Shown: positions 38,601-47,340 of the stretch, piece after piece
Position numbering within the stretch: the first letter of the stretch is position 1
Layout: each line of letters opens with the position of its first letter
Virus record (IMG/VR): IMGVR_UViG_3300030085_004520
Coordinates: 10,863 to 68,454 of that record
DNA length: 57,592 bases
Strand: one strand, 5' to 3'
From: a virus
Notes under the pieces: generated by a model
Database searches by the model: none
Told to the model about the DNA's origin: nothing
The model's input: the letters and a program-made list of their open reading frames with translations, nothing else
Program-made: the position numbers and the translations under genes

Positions 38601-41600
38601 CTTGATTGTATTTAAATGTTTGCATACCACTTTCTTCTTGTTGTTCAAAAATTCTAGGCGTTCTAGTGACATCATAACAATCTACTGGGGTGTGATAATA
38701 AAACTTATCAGCTATTTTAACGTTAAATTTCTTGTTATCGTAACCCCTCTCAGCAAAATTGATTATATCGGTGTCAAGTGCTGGTGTTACACCTTTAATC
38801 AAAAACTGCAAGTTGTCATCTGTAGTTCCTACAAAATTTGTTCGTGGATTGTTTAAATAATTGTAAAAATCAGGAAACACTTCTAGTGACTGCCTAGTGT
38901 TGTTCATTGGTCTCATTAGTATTTGCTGCAACAAACTAGAATCAACCCTATCTGCAAGATCAAATTCAGGACCCTGTTCCACGGATCTAACCACTGGAGA
39001 TGTGGGTCTACCGTCTGCATCTGTAGATTTAAAGTTTATTACACCTGGTTTATATATGGGACTAGTAGTATCGCCCAAACGATCAAGTTGATTCTTTACA
39101 TATTGATATTCTGCCATACCAACATGGTCAAAGTCATGGTCGTCCTCCGTAAGGAATCTAGTCTGAGCCCTGTATAGAAGCGGTACAAACCCTGATATCT
39201 CGCTCATAAACACAGCCTCTACATTTCCAAACACACCCTCGGCAGCCAACTCAGTCAAACGATTCATGTTTTCGTTTTCGTAAGGACTAGGCAAACCAGC
39301 GAGTCCATTTTTACCACCAGGCATTTGTGCAGCTACAGGGTTTTTTGTAAAAAAGTTTTTGATTGAATCTCTTCTTTTTTTTGCATCAGCGACGGCTCTA
39401 TTAACTTCTTCTTCAGATGCGTCTAGTCTTTCAAGCGTATCTCTAATTTGCTTGTCACTATTCAACACACCAATATCATCTGGACATGGGATTTCAATTT
39501 CAGAAAATGGTGCACCAAAACTAAAAGTTTTTAATTTGTCCATAACTGATGGATTAACAAGATCACCAACTGCTTTACAAACTTTGATAATATCACTTGT
39601 ATCGTTTATTTTTCTAGATAAACTTCCACAAGTTTTTTTAGTGACATTTAAAACGACTTTGCTGACCTCTGGTGTTGGGTCTCCATTTAATAGGTCAGCA
39701 ATTTCCTGTGGTGTGCAAGTATTTGTTATTGTCTCAAACATTTTAGGTAACTCACCAATTGCATCAGGAGATAGTCCTAGTTTCTTACCAGCAGTTCTCA
39801 TCCTGTTAACAACTCCAGGGTTGCCAATGATACCTCTCGTGGACATATCAGTAAACTTAGAAGTTACCCGATCTTTTAAATCTGGATCTCCAAACTCATA
39901 AATGTCATCGTTTGGAAAAATATCCTCCATGTTTGCTTTTCGGGAAAAGTCTTCTAAACCAGATACTGGACTTGAGCTATTACTCAAAAATTTTAAAATC
40001 ATTTTAACAATTGAAGACAATATTGAAAGCAAAAGGTCTTGTATTGCAAGATTGAGTTGTCTGACTATAAATGCTATCGGGTCAAATGTTGGCATTCTTG
40101 GTAATTTAGGCACGCTAAAATCAAAATCCCACTCTGGTTCACAAACTTTAAAATCTGGCACCATCTGCCCAAAATCAACAAATAACGATAACATATCATA
40201 ACGATCAAAAAATTCAGTGAATAGTTCATCTAAACTACCAAAATTGATATTTATTGGCAATTTGTCGGTTATAATAAACTCTCTAAACTTTTCAACCTCA
40301 AATGTTCTTAACTTAATCTTGTCCATGATTCCAATATTATTAGTTAGATTGTAGTTTAGTTTCAAATTGCTTGATAAACTTTTAATTTTATTTACTGAGA
40401 AATCAAAATCCTCAATAGTAGATCCAAAAACTTTATTGAAATCAACATCCAATGCTGAAAAATCTATCTTTGGTTTAGGCAGATGATATAAAGAAATAAA
40501 GGCCAGAACATCAGCCCTATCAATATCGGCACCCTGTAGTTTTACAGAGTTAAATTTAGCGGCATCTTTTTTGATTATATTAAGAAGCGCCAAATATGAA
40601 ACTGTAGTTCTTGAAGTCATTGGTGATGACTTTAAAAAATTGCCAATACCTGCATCAAAAACTTTGATACCAGGATTTATTTTTAAAACTGAAACGCTTT
40701 TTATTTCAAGTCCTTCAATTTTTTGATTATCTTCAGGGCCGCTTGTTATAACTCTATAAGAAATTATTAGAGTATCTAAATTTTCTTCAGATATTTCAAC
40801 ATCATTATATCCGCCTAGTTTTTTGATCGCATTAACTGTGGATAGCAAATTGTCAGCCTCATCTTTTAACGATACATCTGGCGACATTGAAACACCGAAA
40901 CTTTTAGCTTGCTCCAGAACTTCATTATATGATGTCATCATTCTATGCACTGACTTTATATCTTTTTCTAATTCAGATATTTTGTAATAGACAACGAAAG
41001 GCAAGTCTTCTAACTTTTCTTTAAACTCAGCTAGCTCTACTTTGTTAATCTCTCTGACCCTTTGATCAATTTGTTCTTGTATGTCGGGTGTTATTTGTTC
41101 ATTTGAATTTAGCTGTTTTAATTTTGCCAACTGCCTCATGCTTCTTAATCTAGTTTTTCTATTTTCAAAATCATTATCACCTAGATCAAAATTATCTGTC
41201 ATAGTCAAGAGGTCTTCATCTGAACAAGCTGGCGTATTACTACTAACACTACCAGCTTTTTTTTGCTGAGATACAGTCTTGTGTTCTGTTGGTATGGCAT
41301 CAAAAAGCTCTGCTCTTACTGCAATAATAAATTTAAAAGTTGATCTTGGTTTAAGCTCTGGCATAACAACCTTAGCAATTGATGCGAAGTCTGGAGTTAC
41401 GCCTTCAGTTAAATCTTGAAACGATAAAAGGTCAACCCTATTAACCCCTGCATTTAAACCTAACGCCTCAATGGGATCTATTGGTTCTATAGTTGCTTGG
41501 TATACATCAACACCTTCCTCAAGACGACCTTGCTTTTTCAAAAAATTAGTAAACTTGCTGCCAGAATTAGTCCGAAGATCAATCTCCCAAGTTGTTTTTT

Positions 41601-42429
41601 TTGAGTAAAAAGAAAATAAAGATACTGTCCCCATCTTAAGAGCTTTGGAAGAATTTGATTTTATAAATTGTTCTAAGCCATTTTTAATATTAGATCTAGT
41701 CATTTTAGAATCCCATATGGAATAGTAAAATTCAGAATCTTTGTACGGTTCATTTACAGCATCAGAAAGTGGAATATTTGTTAAAAGGTCTTTATCTGGC
41801 GAAAGTGCTAGCTGTTCAGCCTCTGTGTTTTCTAATTCTTCGTAAGCTCTTGATACAGCTTCATTGAAATTGATTTCATTGTAAGTTTCCACTACTATTT
41901 TATGATCTGGAATATTAATCTTTTCTCCAACTCTTATCAGATTAATATCCTCTATCTGGGGGTTTTCTGATACAACTTCTTGCAAAGAAAAGCCAAACAT
42001 GTTTGATATTTTTATTAAATAATCTCCATCCACAACAGCGTAGCCATCATAATGTTCATTTAGATTACTTAAGCTAATCGCACCACTTCCTGCGATTTTC
42101 ATCGCAACAAAAGTGGCAGGTTGCAAACTTCCTATTTCAAATTCTAATTCTGGTACATCTTCGGCACTACCCACAAACTGTCTGTTAATCCATCCAGCTA
42201 TTAAACAAATTTGTCTAAAATTTTGCAGTTGCCACTTTGATAAATTGTTTTTTAATTTTTTGTCAAAAGTAGTGCCTGTTCCTGCATTGAAAAACTTTTT
42301 TAAACATAAGACAGAAAGACCAGTGTCGCCTGAATTGAGAGGCAACTCAAAATCAATCGTTTTCTGTTCTCCTGACATGCCAGAAGCACAATTAAATTTT
42401 GTAGATTTTAAAAGCTTTTCATTAATCAT
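35656..42429 (-). CDS. Giant LysM-containing baseplate-region protein
   Basis: A 2257-residue protein, not recognised as a whole. N-terminus (about residues 30-80): GDTGLSVLCLKKFFN plus FDKKLKNNLSKWQ looks like a peptidoglycan-binding-1 type helical domain. Residues about 128-178 are a LysM domain: YAVVDGDYLIKISNMF ... NLIRVGEKINIP. A hydrophobic stretch lies around residues 785-815 (NLAIQDLLLSILSSIVKMIL). The rest is long and mixed with several helical, acidic regions and a Cys-containing C-terminus. Its place between the spike/lysin genes and gp25 suggests a baseplate hub or tail-tip component that touches the cell wall (inference). No ribosome site is visible at the ATG, so it may depend on coupling to the preceding gene. 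Confidence 0.75.
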   Translation of the reverse strand: MINEKLLKSTKFNCASGMSGEQKTIDFELPLNSGDTGLSVLCLKKFFNAGTGTTFDKKLKNNLSKWQLQNFRQICLIAGWINRQFVGSAEDVPELEFEIGSLQPATFVAMKIAGSGAISLSNLNEHYDGYAVVDGDYLIKISNMFGFSLQEVVSENPQIEDINLIRVGEKINIPDHKIVVETYNEINFNEAVSRAYEELENTEAEQLALSPDKDLLTNIPLSDAVNEPYKDSEFYYSIWDSKMTRSNIKNGLEQFIKSNSSKALKMGTVSLFSFYSKKTTWEIDLRTNSGSKFTNFLKKQGRLEEGVDVYQATIEPIDPIEALGLNAGVNRVDLLSFQDLTEGVTPDFASIAKVVMPELKPRSTFKFIIAVRAELFDAIPTEHKTVSQQKKAGSVSSNTPACSDEDLLTMTDNFDLGDNDFENRKTRLRSMRQLAKLKQLNSNEQITPDIQEQIDQRVREINKVELAEFKEKLEDLPFVVYYKISELEKDIKSVHRMMTSYNEVLEQAKSFGVSMSPDVSLKDEADNLLSTVNAIKKLGGYNDVEISEENLDTLIISYRVITSGPEDNQKIEGLEIKSVSVLKINPGIKVFDAGIGNFLKSSPMTSRTTVSYLALLNIIKKDAAKFNSVKLQGADIDRADVLAFISLYHLPKPKIDFSALDVDFNKVFGSTIEDFDFSVNKIKSLSSNLKLNYNLTNNIGIMDKIKLRTFEVEKFREFIITDKLPININFGSLDELFTEFFDRYDMLSLFVDFGQMVPDFKVCEPEWDFDFSVPKLPRMPTFDPIAFIVRQLNLAIQDLLLSILSSIVKMILKFLSNSSSPVSGLEDFSRKANMEDIFPNDDIYEFGDPDLKDRVTSKFTDMSTRGIIGNPGVVNRMRTAGKKLGLSPDAIGELPKMFETITNTCTPQEIADLLNGDPTPEVSKVVLNVTKKTCGSLSRKINDTSDIIKVCKAVGDLVNPSVMDKLKTFSFGAPFSEIEIPCPDDIGVLNSDKQIRDTLERLDASEEEVNRAVADAKKRRDSIKNFFTKNPVAAQMPGGKNGLAGLPSPYENENMNRLTELAAEGVFGNVEAVFMSEISGFVPLLYRAQTRFLTEDDHDFDHVGMAEYQYVKNQLDRLGDTTSPIYKPGVINFKSTDADGRPTSPVVRSVEQGPEFDLADRVDSSLLQQILMRPMNNTRQSLEVFPDFYNYLNNPRTNFVGTTDDNLQFLIKGVTPALDTDIINFAERGYDNKKFNVKIADKFYYHTPVDCYDVTRTPRIFEQQEESGMQTFKYNQDLSEEMSSLIESTSPGLDSDVKKLLRPEAFAKLLCDSVSKTVQLAEQRRNVFNDNSSPEVDTYYKNNSRFTDIGFSRNNQIYTSVIGKKFDVDDGDTAEFNAGQYAFTAQYIMDQIAQSVAKSKFFNKQELQLLSEKISSKYIEDFSNGIRCLKKTKGVIDFEEVRKSALQDYKDSLSREEFNPLNRDFSKPGPLEESFSDQLVFIYIKTFVVEFALKSIFISSRFSLTYMLEQKFIYDFFVDYMIQTLETEFSNSNRYKINFYDQIKKIANLKDEKEAISSLVAKIFTSTKNEIEKITNELFESDYTSFHEQYFNDLSNGITSVPKFVPYGYSSVARGEQSYILKSDDKQESFSSNENLDVILNQELKKNSGFFMLEYYYKIHNPKANDPNYVSKCLGYYRKAFPDANEGAWPFLYRSGQSEDDSSDSGGEIHVDIQCMAAQRMDQDTFNRFVKRVDTSRFDNSLTYVYNDRTYDTPYGLMKKYLRVGIRMVYVSGRNQQGYETALYADGPSTFGEANTEKAVLAYLGLGRRDLAEVAASLNLLTWPSLYDQVKFRNPLVPSSIITGERTPEWRPISNSMKLGPVKFHRHYKENNLAGSSNSSTSATVFDIQASFNNSFEVANHEISVDCYDDIGNDSETRSGVRSGTYPGQVFITAYREKLFEEFLGLENKGVTYGTAKLNKAKIKSQNIKVLFNDIFPLDRMASMYFVNEHGFFDSTDRFADLLGGTRGAIRSTYRILKNKGSNTNPGEFGIGDKTQVPAAESYSVIESNMTSNGPSGDVANNLMGDFAPQIAKVVAQTPITLIRGLASSLDPGYAKMNQIASEDPCVLRDGAGIRSLRMPMYTFPNKTINSGLKSDQYIPVTVGAPVDVGLSIALMSNIFTFPFGVKGLTNSLTHTFNAISGDSSSKAYGLPLTPLGLLALSLPHLSGEDPNKKKREANCPAGSGDPIRDTKGNIINGDGQKMELQRCEDDTKEEDS

Positions 42430-42433
42430 AATA

Positions 42434-44089
42434 TTAGTTTACGTTATTATATTTGCTTCTTATAGTTAAAGGCGAACCTTGTTTTAAATATTTCCATTTA
42501 AATGTATTTACGTTCCATTTTTGAGCAGCACTTGAAAAACTCTCAACTGAAACCAATTCAATCAATGAAGCTATACACATCGGTGCACCGTTTGGGGATG
42601 GTAAAGTAGGAGCACCAAAAAATGGCGATATGTGTACATGACTAGCCAATGCTACATCAAGTTGAGCAACATTGTTTATTGTTGCTTGCAAAGCTCCAAT
42701 TAAATTATTGATCATTTCTGCCATTTCTCCAACACATTTTTGCATATTATCACCAAGAACCATAGGCTGCAACTTAGAGTCATTATTGTTAGCTATAATA
42801 TCAACACCTCTGTTTTTTTTAATTCTTCCACCTTTTGAGTTTACTGGATCTGACTTTGTTACAAGCTTAATACCTTCATTTCCCACTAGTCTTACAGCAT
42901 CTGATTTGATGCAAATGGCTGATCTCTCCACACTTTTACCGACTCTTCCGTCCACCAATTTAAAATAATCATCAATATCTGCTTTTTGAGAAATGTAAAT
43001 CCTAGCAGAATCTACAAAAGTTCCCATGTCAGTTTCAGTCGGTACAAAAAATGGATTTACTTGTACTGCTTTGTTTTTGTCATTAAGTTTTTTTGGGTCA
43101 TTTCCCATTCTACCACAAACAATATCAATAGCGCCAGCACCAGTGTTTCCCTTGCCACCATAGCCAGATAATAAATTAGTGTTTCTATCTCTGGTGAAAA
43201 CAATACTAGCGTTATTTTTATTTTGAATAATATTGTCGTATTTTGCACGATTGTATGCAGGGACTGGCTCGTCTAAAACATCTCCCGCAACGCCCTTTTT
43301 TTCTAAACTCTGTTTACTGTTAATTGATTTAGATACTTTGGCTTTATCATCCTTGTTTGATCCCGCTAGAGATATAGCTGGTTTTCTAGTTTTTGGAATT
43401 TTTGGATTATCATAAACACTTTTTTTATTAATTCTATCAAGCTGACCATCAGTGTTATTCATATCTCTGAAAACTCTCTGATGTGCAGGAGTGTAAGCAT
43501 CAGAAACTTCACCATCTACCTGCGAGGTGCTATCCCCATCTGTGGAATATCTATCATATATTTCATGAAATGATTTTACATTTAATAAGTCTGTTTGGTC
43601 ATCTTCTGGTAGACTTTGTATTTTTTCATCATCTGAGATGCCTGTGGCTTGTTCTGGCTCCATAGACATATAATTAGCCTCATCTGAGTTTGTGGGTGGC
43701 AGTGACATATTTTGTTCACTCATAAAACTCATATAAGAATCAACCGCGCTCTCAACCTCCTCTCCAGTGTTTGTAGGGACACTATATTGGCTTAAAAAAT
43801 CTTCAAAAGTTTCAGGTTGCGACATTGATGGTGCAGGCTTCTGTACTACGATACCCTCATCATTAACTGCTTTTGAGGACAAGGGGCTTTCAAAACCTTC
43901 AGTTGTAATGGTTATATTATCAGCAGAATACCTCTCTTCTACCCACGCTCTGGCAGTTTGTAAGGACAGAGCGGAGGGCTTTTCAAAAAATATTTTGTTT
44001 CCTATTATGGCACCAGTGAAATCATCTCTAATAATAATTTCTACGTGCTCATAGTTTACATTCTTTATATGTGCGTTTGCTAATGCCAT
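42434..44089 (-). CDS. Baseplate spike/hub-like virion protein
   Basis: A 551-residue protein. Residues about 60-240 are Ser/Gln/Glu/Asp-rich, probably extended. The C-terminal half is compact: GAGAIDIVCGRMGNDP, DSARIYISQKADIDDYF, SAICIKSDAVRLVGNEGIKLVT, GVDIIANNN, LQPMVLG and HVHISPFFGAP follow one another. The repeated short strands of the SDAVRLVGNEGIKLV type are typical of beta-helical spike proteins (gp5/VgrG-like), and the same block occurs in structural proteins of other large phages, from memory. With the M15 peptidase next door, the two may share the functions of T4 gp5. Role inferred. Confidence 0.75.
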   Translation of the reverse strand: MALANAHIKNVNYEHVEIIIRDDFTGAIIGNKIFFEKPSALSLQTARAWVEERYSADNITITTEGFESPLSSKAVNDEGIVVQKPAPSMSQPETFEDFLSQYSVPTNTGEEVESAVDSYMSFMSEQNMSLPPTNSDEANYMSMEPEQATGISDDEKIQSLPEDDQTDLLNVKSFHEIYDRYSTDGDSTSQVDGEVSDAYTPAHQRVFRDMNNTDGQLDRINKKSVYDNPKIPKTRKPAISLAGSNKDDKAKVSKSINSKQSLEKKGVAGDVLDEPVPAYNRAKYDNIIQNKNNASIVFTRDRNTNLLSGYGGKGNTGAGAIDIVCGRMGNDPKKLNDKNKAVQVNPFFVPTETDMGTFVDSARIYISQKADIDDYFKLVDGRVGKSVERSAICIKSDAVRLVGNEGIKLVTKSDPVNSKGGRIKKNRGVDIIANNNDSKLQPMVLGDNMQKCVGEMAEMINNLIGALQATINNVAQLDVALASHVHISPFFGAPTLPSPNGAPMCIASLIELVSVESFSSAAQKWNVNTFKWKYLKQGSPLTIRSKYNNVN

Positions 44090-44090
44090 T

Positions 44091-45785
44091 CTAACCCCAT
44101 GCGTATAGATAAGTCGCTTTCGGAGAGTCCCAAGTTAAACGCTGTCTTCTAGCGCTTGACCACCATGCAACGCGTCCTGGTGTTCCCCATCTTTTTTTTA
44201 TGTAGTCCAAAGTTGAAACAGCAGTTAGTTGCGCTCCATACGGTGTCTTATGCTTAACTAGATCTCCAGTGAATTGAAAGTGCCACCATTCTAAATGTTG
44301 AAATGCTGAAGACCACTTTGTAGTGAATCTGCTCTTTTTGCCACCTTCGCTTAATGCGGCTGAGCCATTCGGACCCATACACTCCTTTTCAACATTATCC
44401 TGTATAGTCAATCCAGAGTGTGCCCTGATTACAATAAATCCATGCTTTGCAAATATTGCTGTCATATCAACAAATCTACCAGTAACTTTTTCACAATAAA
44501 TGTCTCCTCCGCCGCCCCAAGGAGCAAAAAATGCTAAAATTGTCTTGTCTGGAACTGTTGGGTCTTCTGATAAAAAGTAAACAGACCAACGTCTTGGGCC
44601 ATTTGGAGATATGTAATAGTGATATGCGGGTGTTAGATTTGCGTTAAAGCCTGCTTTTTTAAGTGATTGATATGCTTTATAGTCTAACATACAACCTGCA
44701 CCAGTATGAAGGTCAAAAGCTCTACCCGTATGATGTAGTCCTTTAATACATCCCTTGGTTCTCATATGCTCCCAAGATATTTTCCACTCAGGTTGCATAA
44801 AAGATCCAACACCATAATATCTCCCACCTTGCTCTCTGATTTCTTTCACAGCTTTGTGCATATAAGGAGCTATGTCTGCTCTAAATTTCTGTTCAAGCTT
44901 TCCATATTTGCTTTTACCATTACAGGCACCATTAGTTGCAGCCATCGCATCGGGTATGGGATCTGTGTAGAGAGAATCATTTCCAGATGTCAAGCCAACG
45001 TAACCTCCTGAATTGTCAAGACTATAACTATCAATTTCATATGATATTTTGGCACCCGTATCAACAAACTTGCCCCCTGGTCCAAAATCTTGAAACACTC
45101 CTGCGCCTGCACGGACACCTTCTCCAGGAGCACCGCCTCCGCCAGCTTCGCCGCCGCCGCCAGGGCCGCCACCCGTGATCATTGGAGCAGAACCCGCCTT
45201 TCTTCTAAATACCCCAAAAGAATATTCAACATAATCTTTAATTTCTACTTCAATATAATCACCAGGATTTATTTCACCTTCAAATAAAGTATCACTACCT
45301 AAAGCATAAAATCTTGGATAATTTATAATTTTTTCATAATCAAAAGACTCACTAGTTGTTTCACCAGGAACACCCAACAGTGAGGATGGAAGAACATTTG
45401 TGCAAGAAACACCCCCGTAAGGAATGGCATAGAACAAATGTATCTCCAAATCTTCTATGGCTGGCCTGTCTGCTTCAGGTAATTCCATGTACATTTCTTT
45501 AATCATGAATTGATCAGGACAGGTGGCAAATTCTCTGATCTCAGTGTGCAAAACTTTAGCCATCCTTAAACCACGAAAGCCATCATCTAGACGATGCTCC
45601 GTAGCAGCGAAGTGTGCAACTTGGCGGGACATGTTAAAAAAGTCTACGTGTGAACTTATACCAGGTGTAGAGCCAACTATGATACCATCCCTGAGTGAAT
45701 CGTTTCCAAGACCAGGGACGCCATAATCAGCACTTGCAAGTTTAGCCAGCTCTTTTAAGTCTTCTTCAGAAAGCGTACCCGACAT
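44091..45785 (-). CDS. Tail-associated M15 family peptidase (D,D-/L,D-peptidase)
   Basis: A 564-residue protein with a zinc peptidase of the VanY/M15 family near its C-terminus, which would cut peptide cross-links of peptidoglycan. The SxHxxGxAxD motif is met as HHTGRAFDL with His351 and Asp358, and LEWWHF supplies Glu499 and His502; these are the expected zinc ligands and catalytic Glu. Residues 1-200 are a separate domain ending in an INPGDYIEVEIKD strand that could be an OB-like fold as in gp5-type hubs. A Gly-rich linker (about 203-228) joins the two. There is no signal peptide. Its location among baseplate genes suggests a tail lysin that helps tube penetration rather than a free endolysin, although a lysis role cannot be excluded. 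Confidence 0.85.
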   Translation of the reverse strand: MSGTLSEEDLKELAKLASADYGVPGLGNDSLRDGIIVGSTPGISSHVDFFNMSRQVAHFAATEHRLDDGFRGLRMAKVLHTEIREFATCPDQFMIKEMYMELPEADRPAIEDLEIHLFYAIPYGGVSCTNVLPSSLLGVPGETTSESFDYEKIINYPRFYALGSDTLFEGEINPGDYIEVEIKDYVEYSFGVFRRKAGSAPMITGGGPGGGGEAGGGGAPGEGVRAGAGVFQDFGPGGKFVDTGAKISYEIDSYSLDNSGGYVGLTSGNDSLYTDPIPDAMAATNGACNGKSKYGKLEQKFRADIAPYMHKAVKEIREQGGRYYGVGSFMQPEWKISWEHMRTKGCIKGLHHTGRAFDLHTGAGCMLDYKAYQSLKKAGFNANLTPAYHYYISPNGPRRWSVYFLSEDPTVPDKTILAFFAPWGGGGDIYCEKVTGRFVDMTAIFAKHGFIVIRAHSGLTIQDNVEKECMGPNGSAALSEGGKKSRFTTKWSSAFQHLEWWHFQFTGDLVKHKTPYGAQLTAVSTLDYIKKRWGTPGRVAWWSSARRQRLTWDSPKATYLYAWG

Positions 45786-46075
45786 TATTCTTCCTCCGAG
45801 GCTTGTATAATATCAAACAACTCATCTTTTTCTTTTTCAGTAATTGAGTTATCTCCAGCGGTCTGCTTTTGTAAAATAGCAGTAAGCTTAACAAGCTGTT
45901 CATTTGATCTTTGCAGTGTCTCAACATACTTTGCAGCAACCATACCAACTTTTTCATGACGATCTTCGGAATGCATCATGTATTTCATGAGAGTAGTGAG
46001 AAGAGTTTTAGTTGCAGCTCTATCGTCTTTTATATTCTCAATAGCCTTTTCTATAAATTCATTTAAATCTTTCAT
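45785..46075 (-). CDS. Small helical protein of unknown function
   Basis: A 96-residue, Glu/Lys-rich protein predicted to be almost entirely helical, without cysteines or membrane segments; residues about 40-75 could form a coiled coil. It overlaps the M15 peptidase gene by one base (TAATG), so the two are coupled. No ribosome site is visible before its ATG, but a TATAAATT box lies 23 bases upstream. A small chaperone or assembly factor for the next gene is possible; nothing proves it. Confidence 0.65.
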   Translation of the reverse strand: MKDLNEFIEKAIENIKDDRAATKTLLTTLMKYMMHSEDRHEKVGMVAAKYVETLQRSNEQLVKLTAILQKQTAGDNSITEKEKDELFDIIQASEEE

Positions 46076-46098
46076 ATAAATTAAATAGTTTTTTGATA

Positions 46099-46106
46099 AA
46101 TTTATA
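46099..46106 (-). promoter_or_regulatory. Possible late promoter (T4-type TATAAATA box, one mismatch)
   Basis: The minus strand reads TATAAATT, one base off the T4 late consensus TATAAATA that gp55 sigma recognises. It overlaps the stop region of the gp55-like gene and faces the M15 peptidase and baseplate genes, the right place for late transcription. AT-rich DNA makes a chance match easy, and no other clear copies were found in spacers. Confidence 0.25.
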
Positions 46107-46803
46107 ATCTATCATAGTCGCCACGATCCCACTTAGTTTTAAAAATACGATATTTGTCACGCAACTTGTTAAGATTATTAACTACTTGCTTAGTGTTAAG
46201 TCCCGTAAGTTCACGTAAATAGAGATATACTGCTTTTTTATTAAAAATTTCAATATCTTCGGCGCTATTCAACAGTATCTTTATTGCCTCTACAACCTTC
46301 TTTTCGTTGTCTTTTAAATTGAGACCGTCCCATCTATTTATTTCGCTCATAAGGGAATACCAAAATTCTTGCTGTTCGCGTTGCTCAATATAGTAATTTT
46401 TATTTACAATTAGCTTTTCATGATTTGATTCTTGAATCATATTCTCATAGCTTATCTCTTTTTTAGTTTTACTAGAATTCTTTTTAATCTTGTGAATAAA
46501 CCAATGCTTAGTAATCACAGAAAAATAAGAAAAAGCCTTTGAGCCTTTATCTGGGTTATATTTATCCAGAACTGTTGTAAGCCATACTTTGCATTCTTCT
46601 TTAAGTGGATCTATATTTGGTAGGTTGGTGAACTTGTAAGTATATATTATTTTATCAACCATCTCACTAAAAGCTGGCTGAATAAACTCAACATACAACT
46701 GTGTTCTTTCATTAAGGCAATCAGTATTATTATATGCTATAATTGCATTTTCATGATCCTTAGTGAAATAATGATTTTTAGTTCTCGGTCTCCTCTTCCT
46801 CAA
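46102..46803 (-). CDS. Late-transcription sigma factor, gp55-like
   Basis: A 233-residue basic protein related to T4 gp55, the sigma-like subunit that directs RNA polymerase to late promoters. The recognisable part is the sigma region 2-like helix pair, LTTVLDKYNPDKGSKAFSYF followed by KHWFIHKIKK, matching the pattern KYDPxKGxxxFxYFxxI in phage late sigma factors. The C-terminal third (AVYLYLRELTGLNTKQVVNN) looks like a helix-turn-helix. There is no ATG: the frame is open back to TTG codons at 46830, 46827 and 46803. The TTG at 46803 is preferred because GAGGAAGG precedes it; it lies within the last 26 bases of the upstream gene. This explains how the big block of virion genes could be switched on. 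Confidence 0.75.
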   Translation of the reverse strand: MRKRRPRTKNHYFTKDHENAIIAYNNTDCLNERTQLYVEFIQPAFSEMVDKIIYTYKFTNLPNIDPLKEECKVWLTTVLDKYNPDKGSKAFSYFSVITKHWFIHKIKKNSSKTKKEISYENMIQESNHEKLIVNKNYYIEQREQQEFWYSLMSEINRWDGLNLKDNEKKVVEAIKILLNSAEDIEIFNKKAVYLYLRELTGLNTKQVVNNLNKLRDKYRIFKTKWDRGDYDRL

Positions 46804-47092
46804 ACTTGCCTTCCTCGCTATCTTCAACAATAGAGAAAATATCCTCCATCTGTTGAAAGTCTAAAACTAGTTCTTTTGATTGATCTATTAAGGATTGTAA
46901 TGTCTGGTCTCCATAAAACATTTCAGACTCATGTACATCTTCTAAACTTTGTAAAAATAAAGCTATAGAGTCTTTCATCATCGCAATATTAGAACTAGCA
47001 ATTAATAATCTTCTAGCTACTTTTACTGAATAGTAAGCTAAAAAACAGTTTAAAATTAAAGAAACTATTAACAAAACAAGTGTCCAACTCAT
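46778..47092 (-). CDS. Small membrane-anchored protein of unknown function
   Basis: A 104-residue protein with an N-terminal transmembrane helix (about residues 3-24), a short basic stretch (KVARR) that suggests the C-terminus faces the cytoplasm, then a helical, Ser/Glu/Gln-rich region and an extremely acidic tail. No catalytic motif. It overlaps the zinc-ribbon gene by ATGA and contains the likely start of the gp55-like gene in its last codons, so it is translationally linked to both. Function unknown. Confidence 0.65.
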   Translation of the reverse strand: MSWTLVLLIVSLILNCFLAYYSVKVARRLLIASSNIAMMKDSIALFLQSLEDVHESEMFYGDQTLQSLIDQSKELVLDFQQMEDIFSIVEDSEEGKFEEEETEN

Positions 47093-47340
47093 AGCTGTTT
47101 ATTCCTTAATTGTTTTTTTTCTTGTTTCAATTCTTCTTTTACTTGCTTAATGTGGCTTTCTACAAGAGCACCAACTTTCTTGATGTCTTCCTTTTTAATT
47201 GAATCAAGCAAAAAAGAGGGAATTTTATCAATACAGTTTTTGTCACCACACAAAAGACAAGTATCAATAGATTCAGACATCAAGTGAAAATGCTCAAAAA
47301 TTTGATCGCAACTAGTGCACTTATAAGTGTAGATAGGCAC
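47089..47340 (-). CDS. FmdB-type zinc ribbon protein
   Basis: An 83-residue protein with the FmdB/zinc-ribbon pattern: MPIYTYKCTSCDQIFEHF at the N-terminus, with Cys8-x2-Cys11 and Cys28-x2-Cys31 as metal ligands, followed by a helical Lys/Glu-rich tail. FmdB-like proteins are small putative regulators of unknown mechanism (family knowledge). The start codon is GTG and overlaps the previous stop as TAGTG. It lies one gene away from the late sigma factor, so a role in transcription control is conceivable but not shown. Confidence 0.75.
   Translation of the reverse strand: MPIYTYKCTSCDQIFEHFHLMSESIDTCLLCGDKNCIDKIPSFLLDSIKKEDIKKVGALVESHIKQVKEELKQEKKQLRNKQL

Noticed and set aside
39359-39901. 180-residue plus-strand frame opposite the giant LysM gene
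   Set aside because: Hydrophobic, Leu/Ser-rich translation typical of an antisense reading of a coding gene; no start signal and no motif.
42446-42474. TATAAT before the 2257-residue gene as a promoter
   Set aside because: No matching -35 box at usable spacing; the box lies inside the upstream gene in AT-rich sequence.
45090-45178. Gly/Pro-rich repeat as a coding tandem repeat or recombination site
   Set aside because: It is the flexible Gly-rich linker of the M15 peptidase, with no exact repeat unit.
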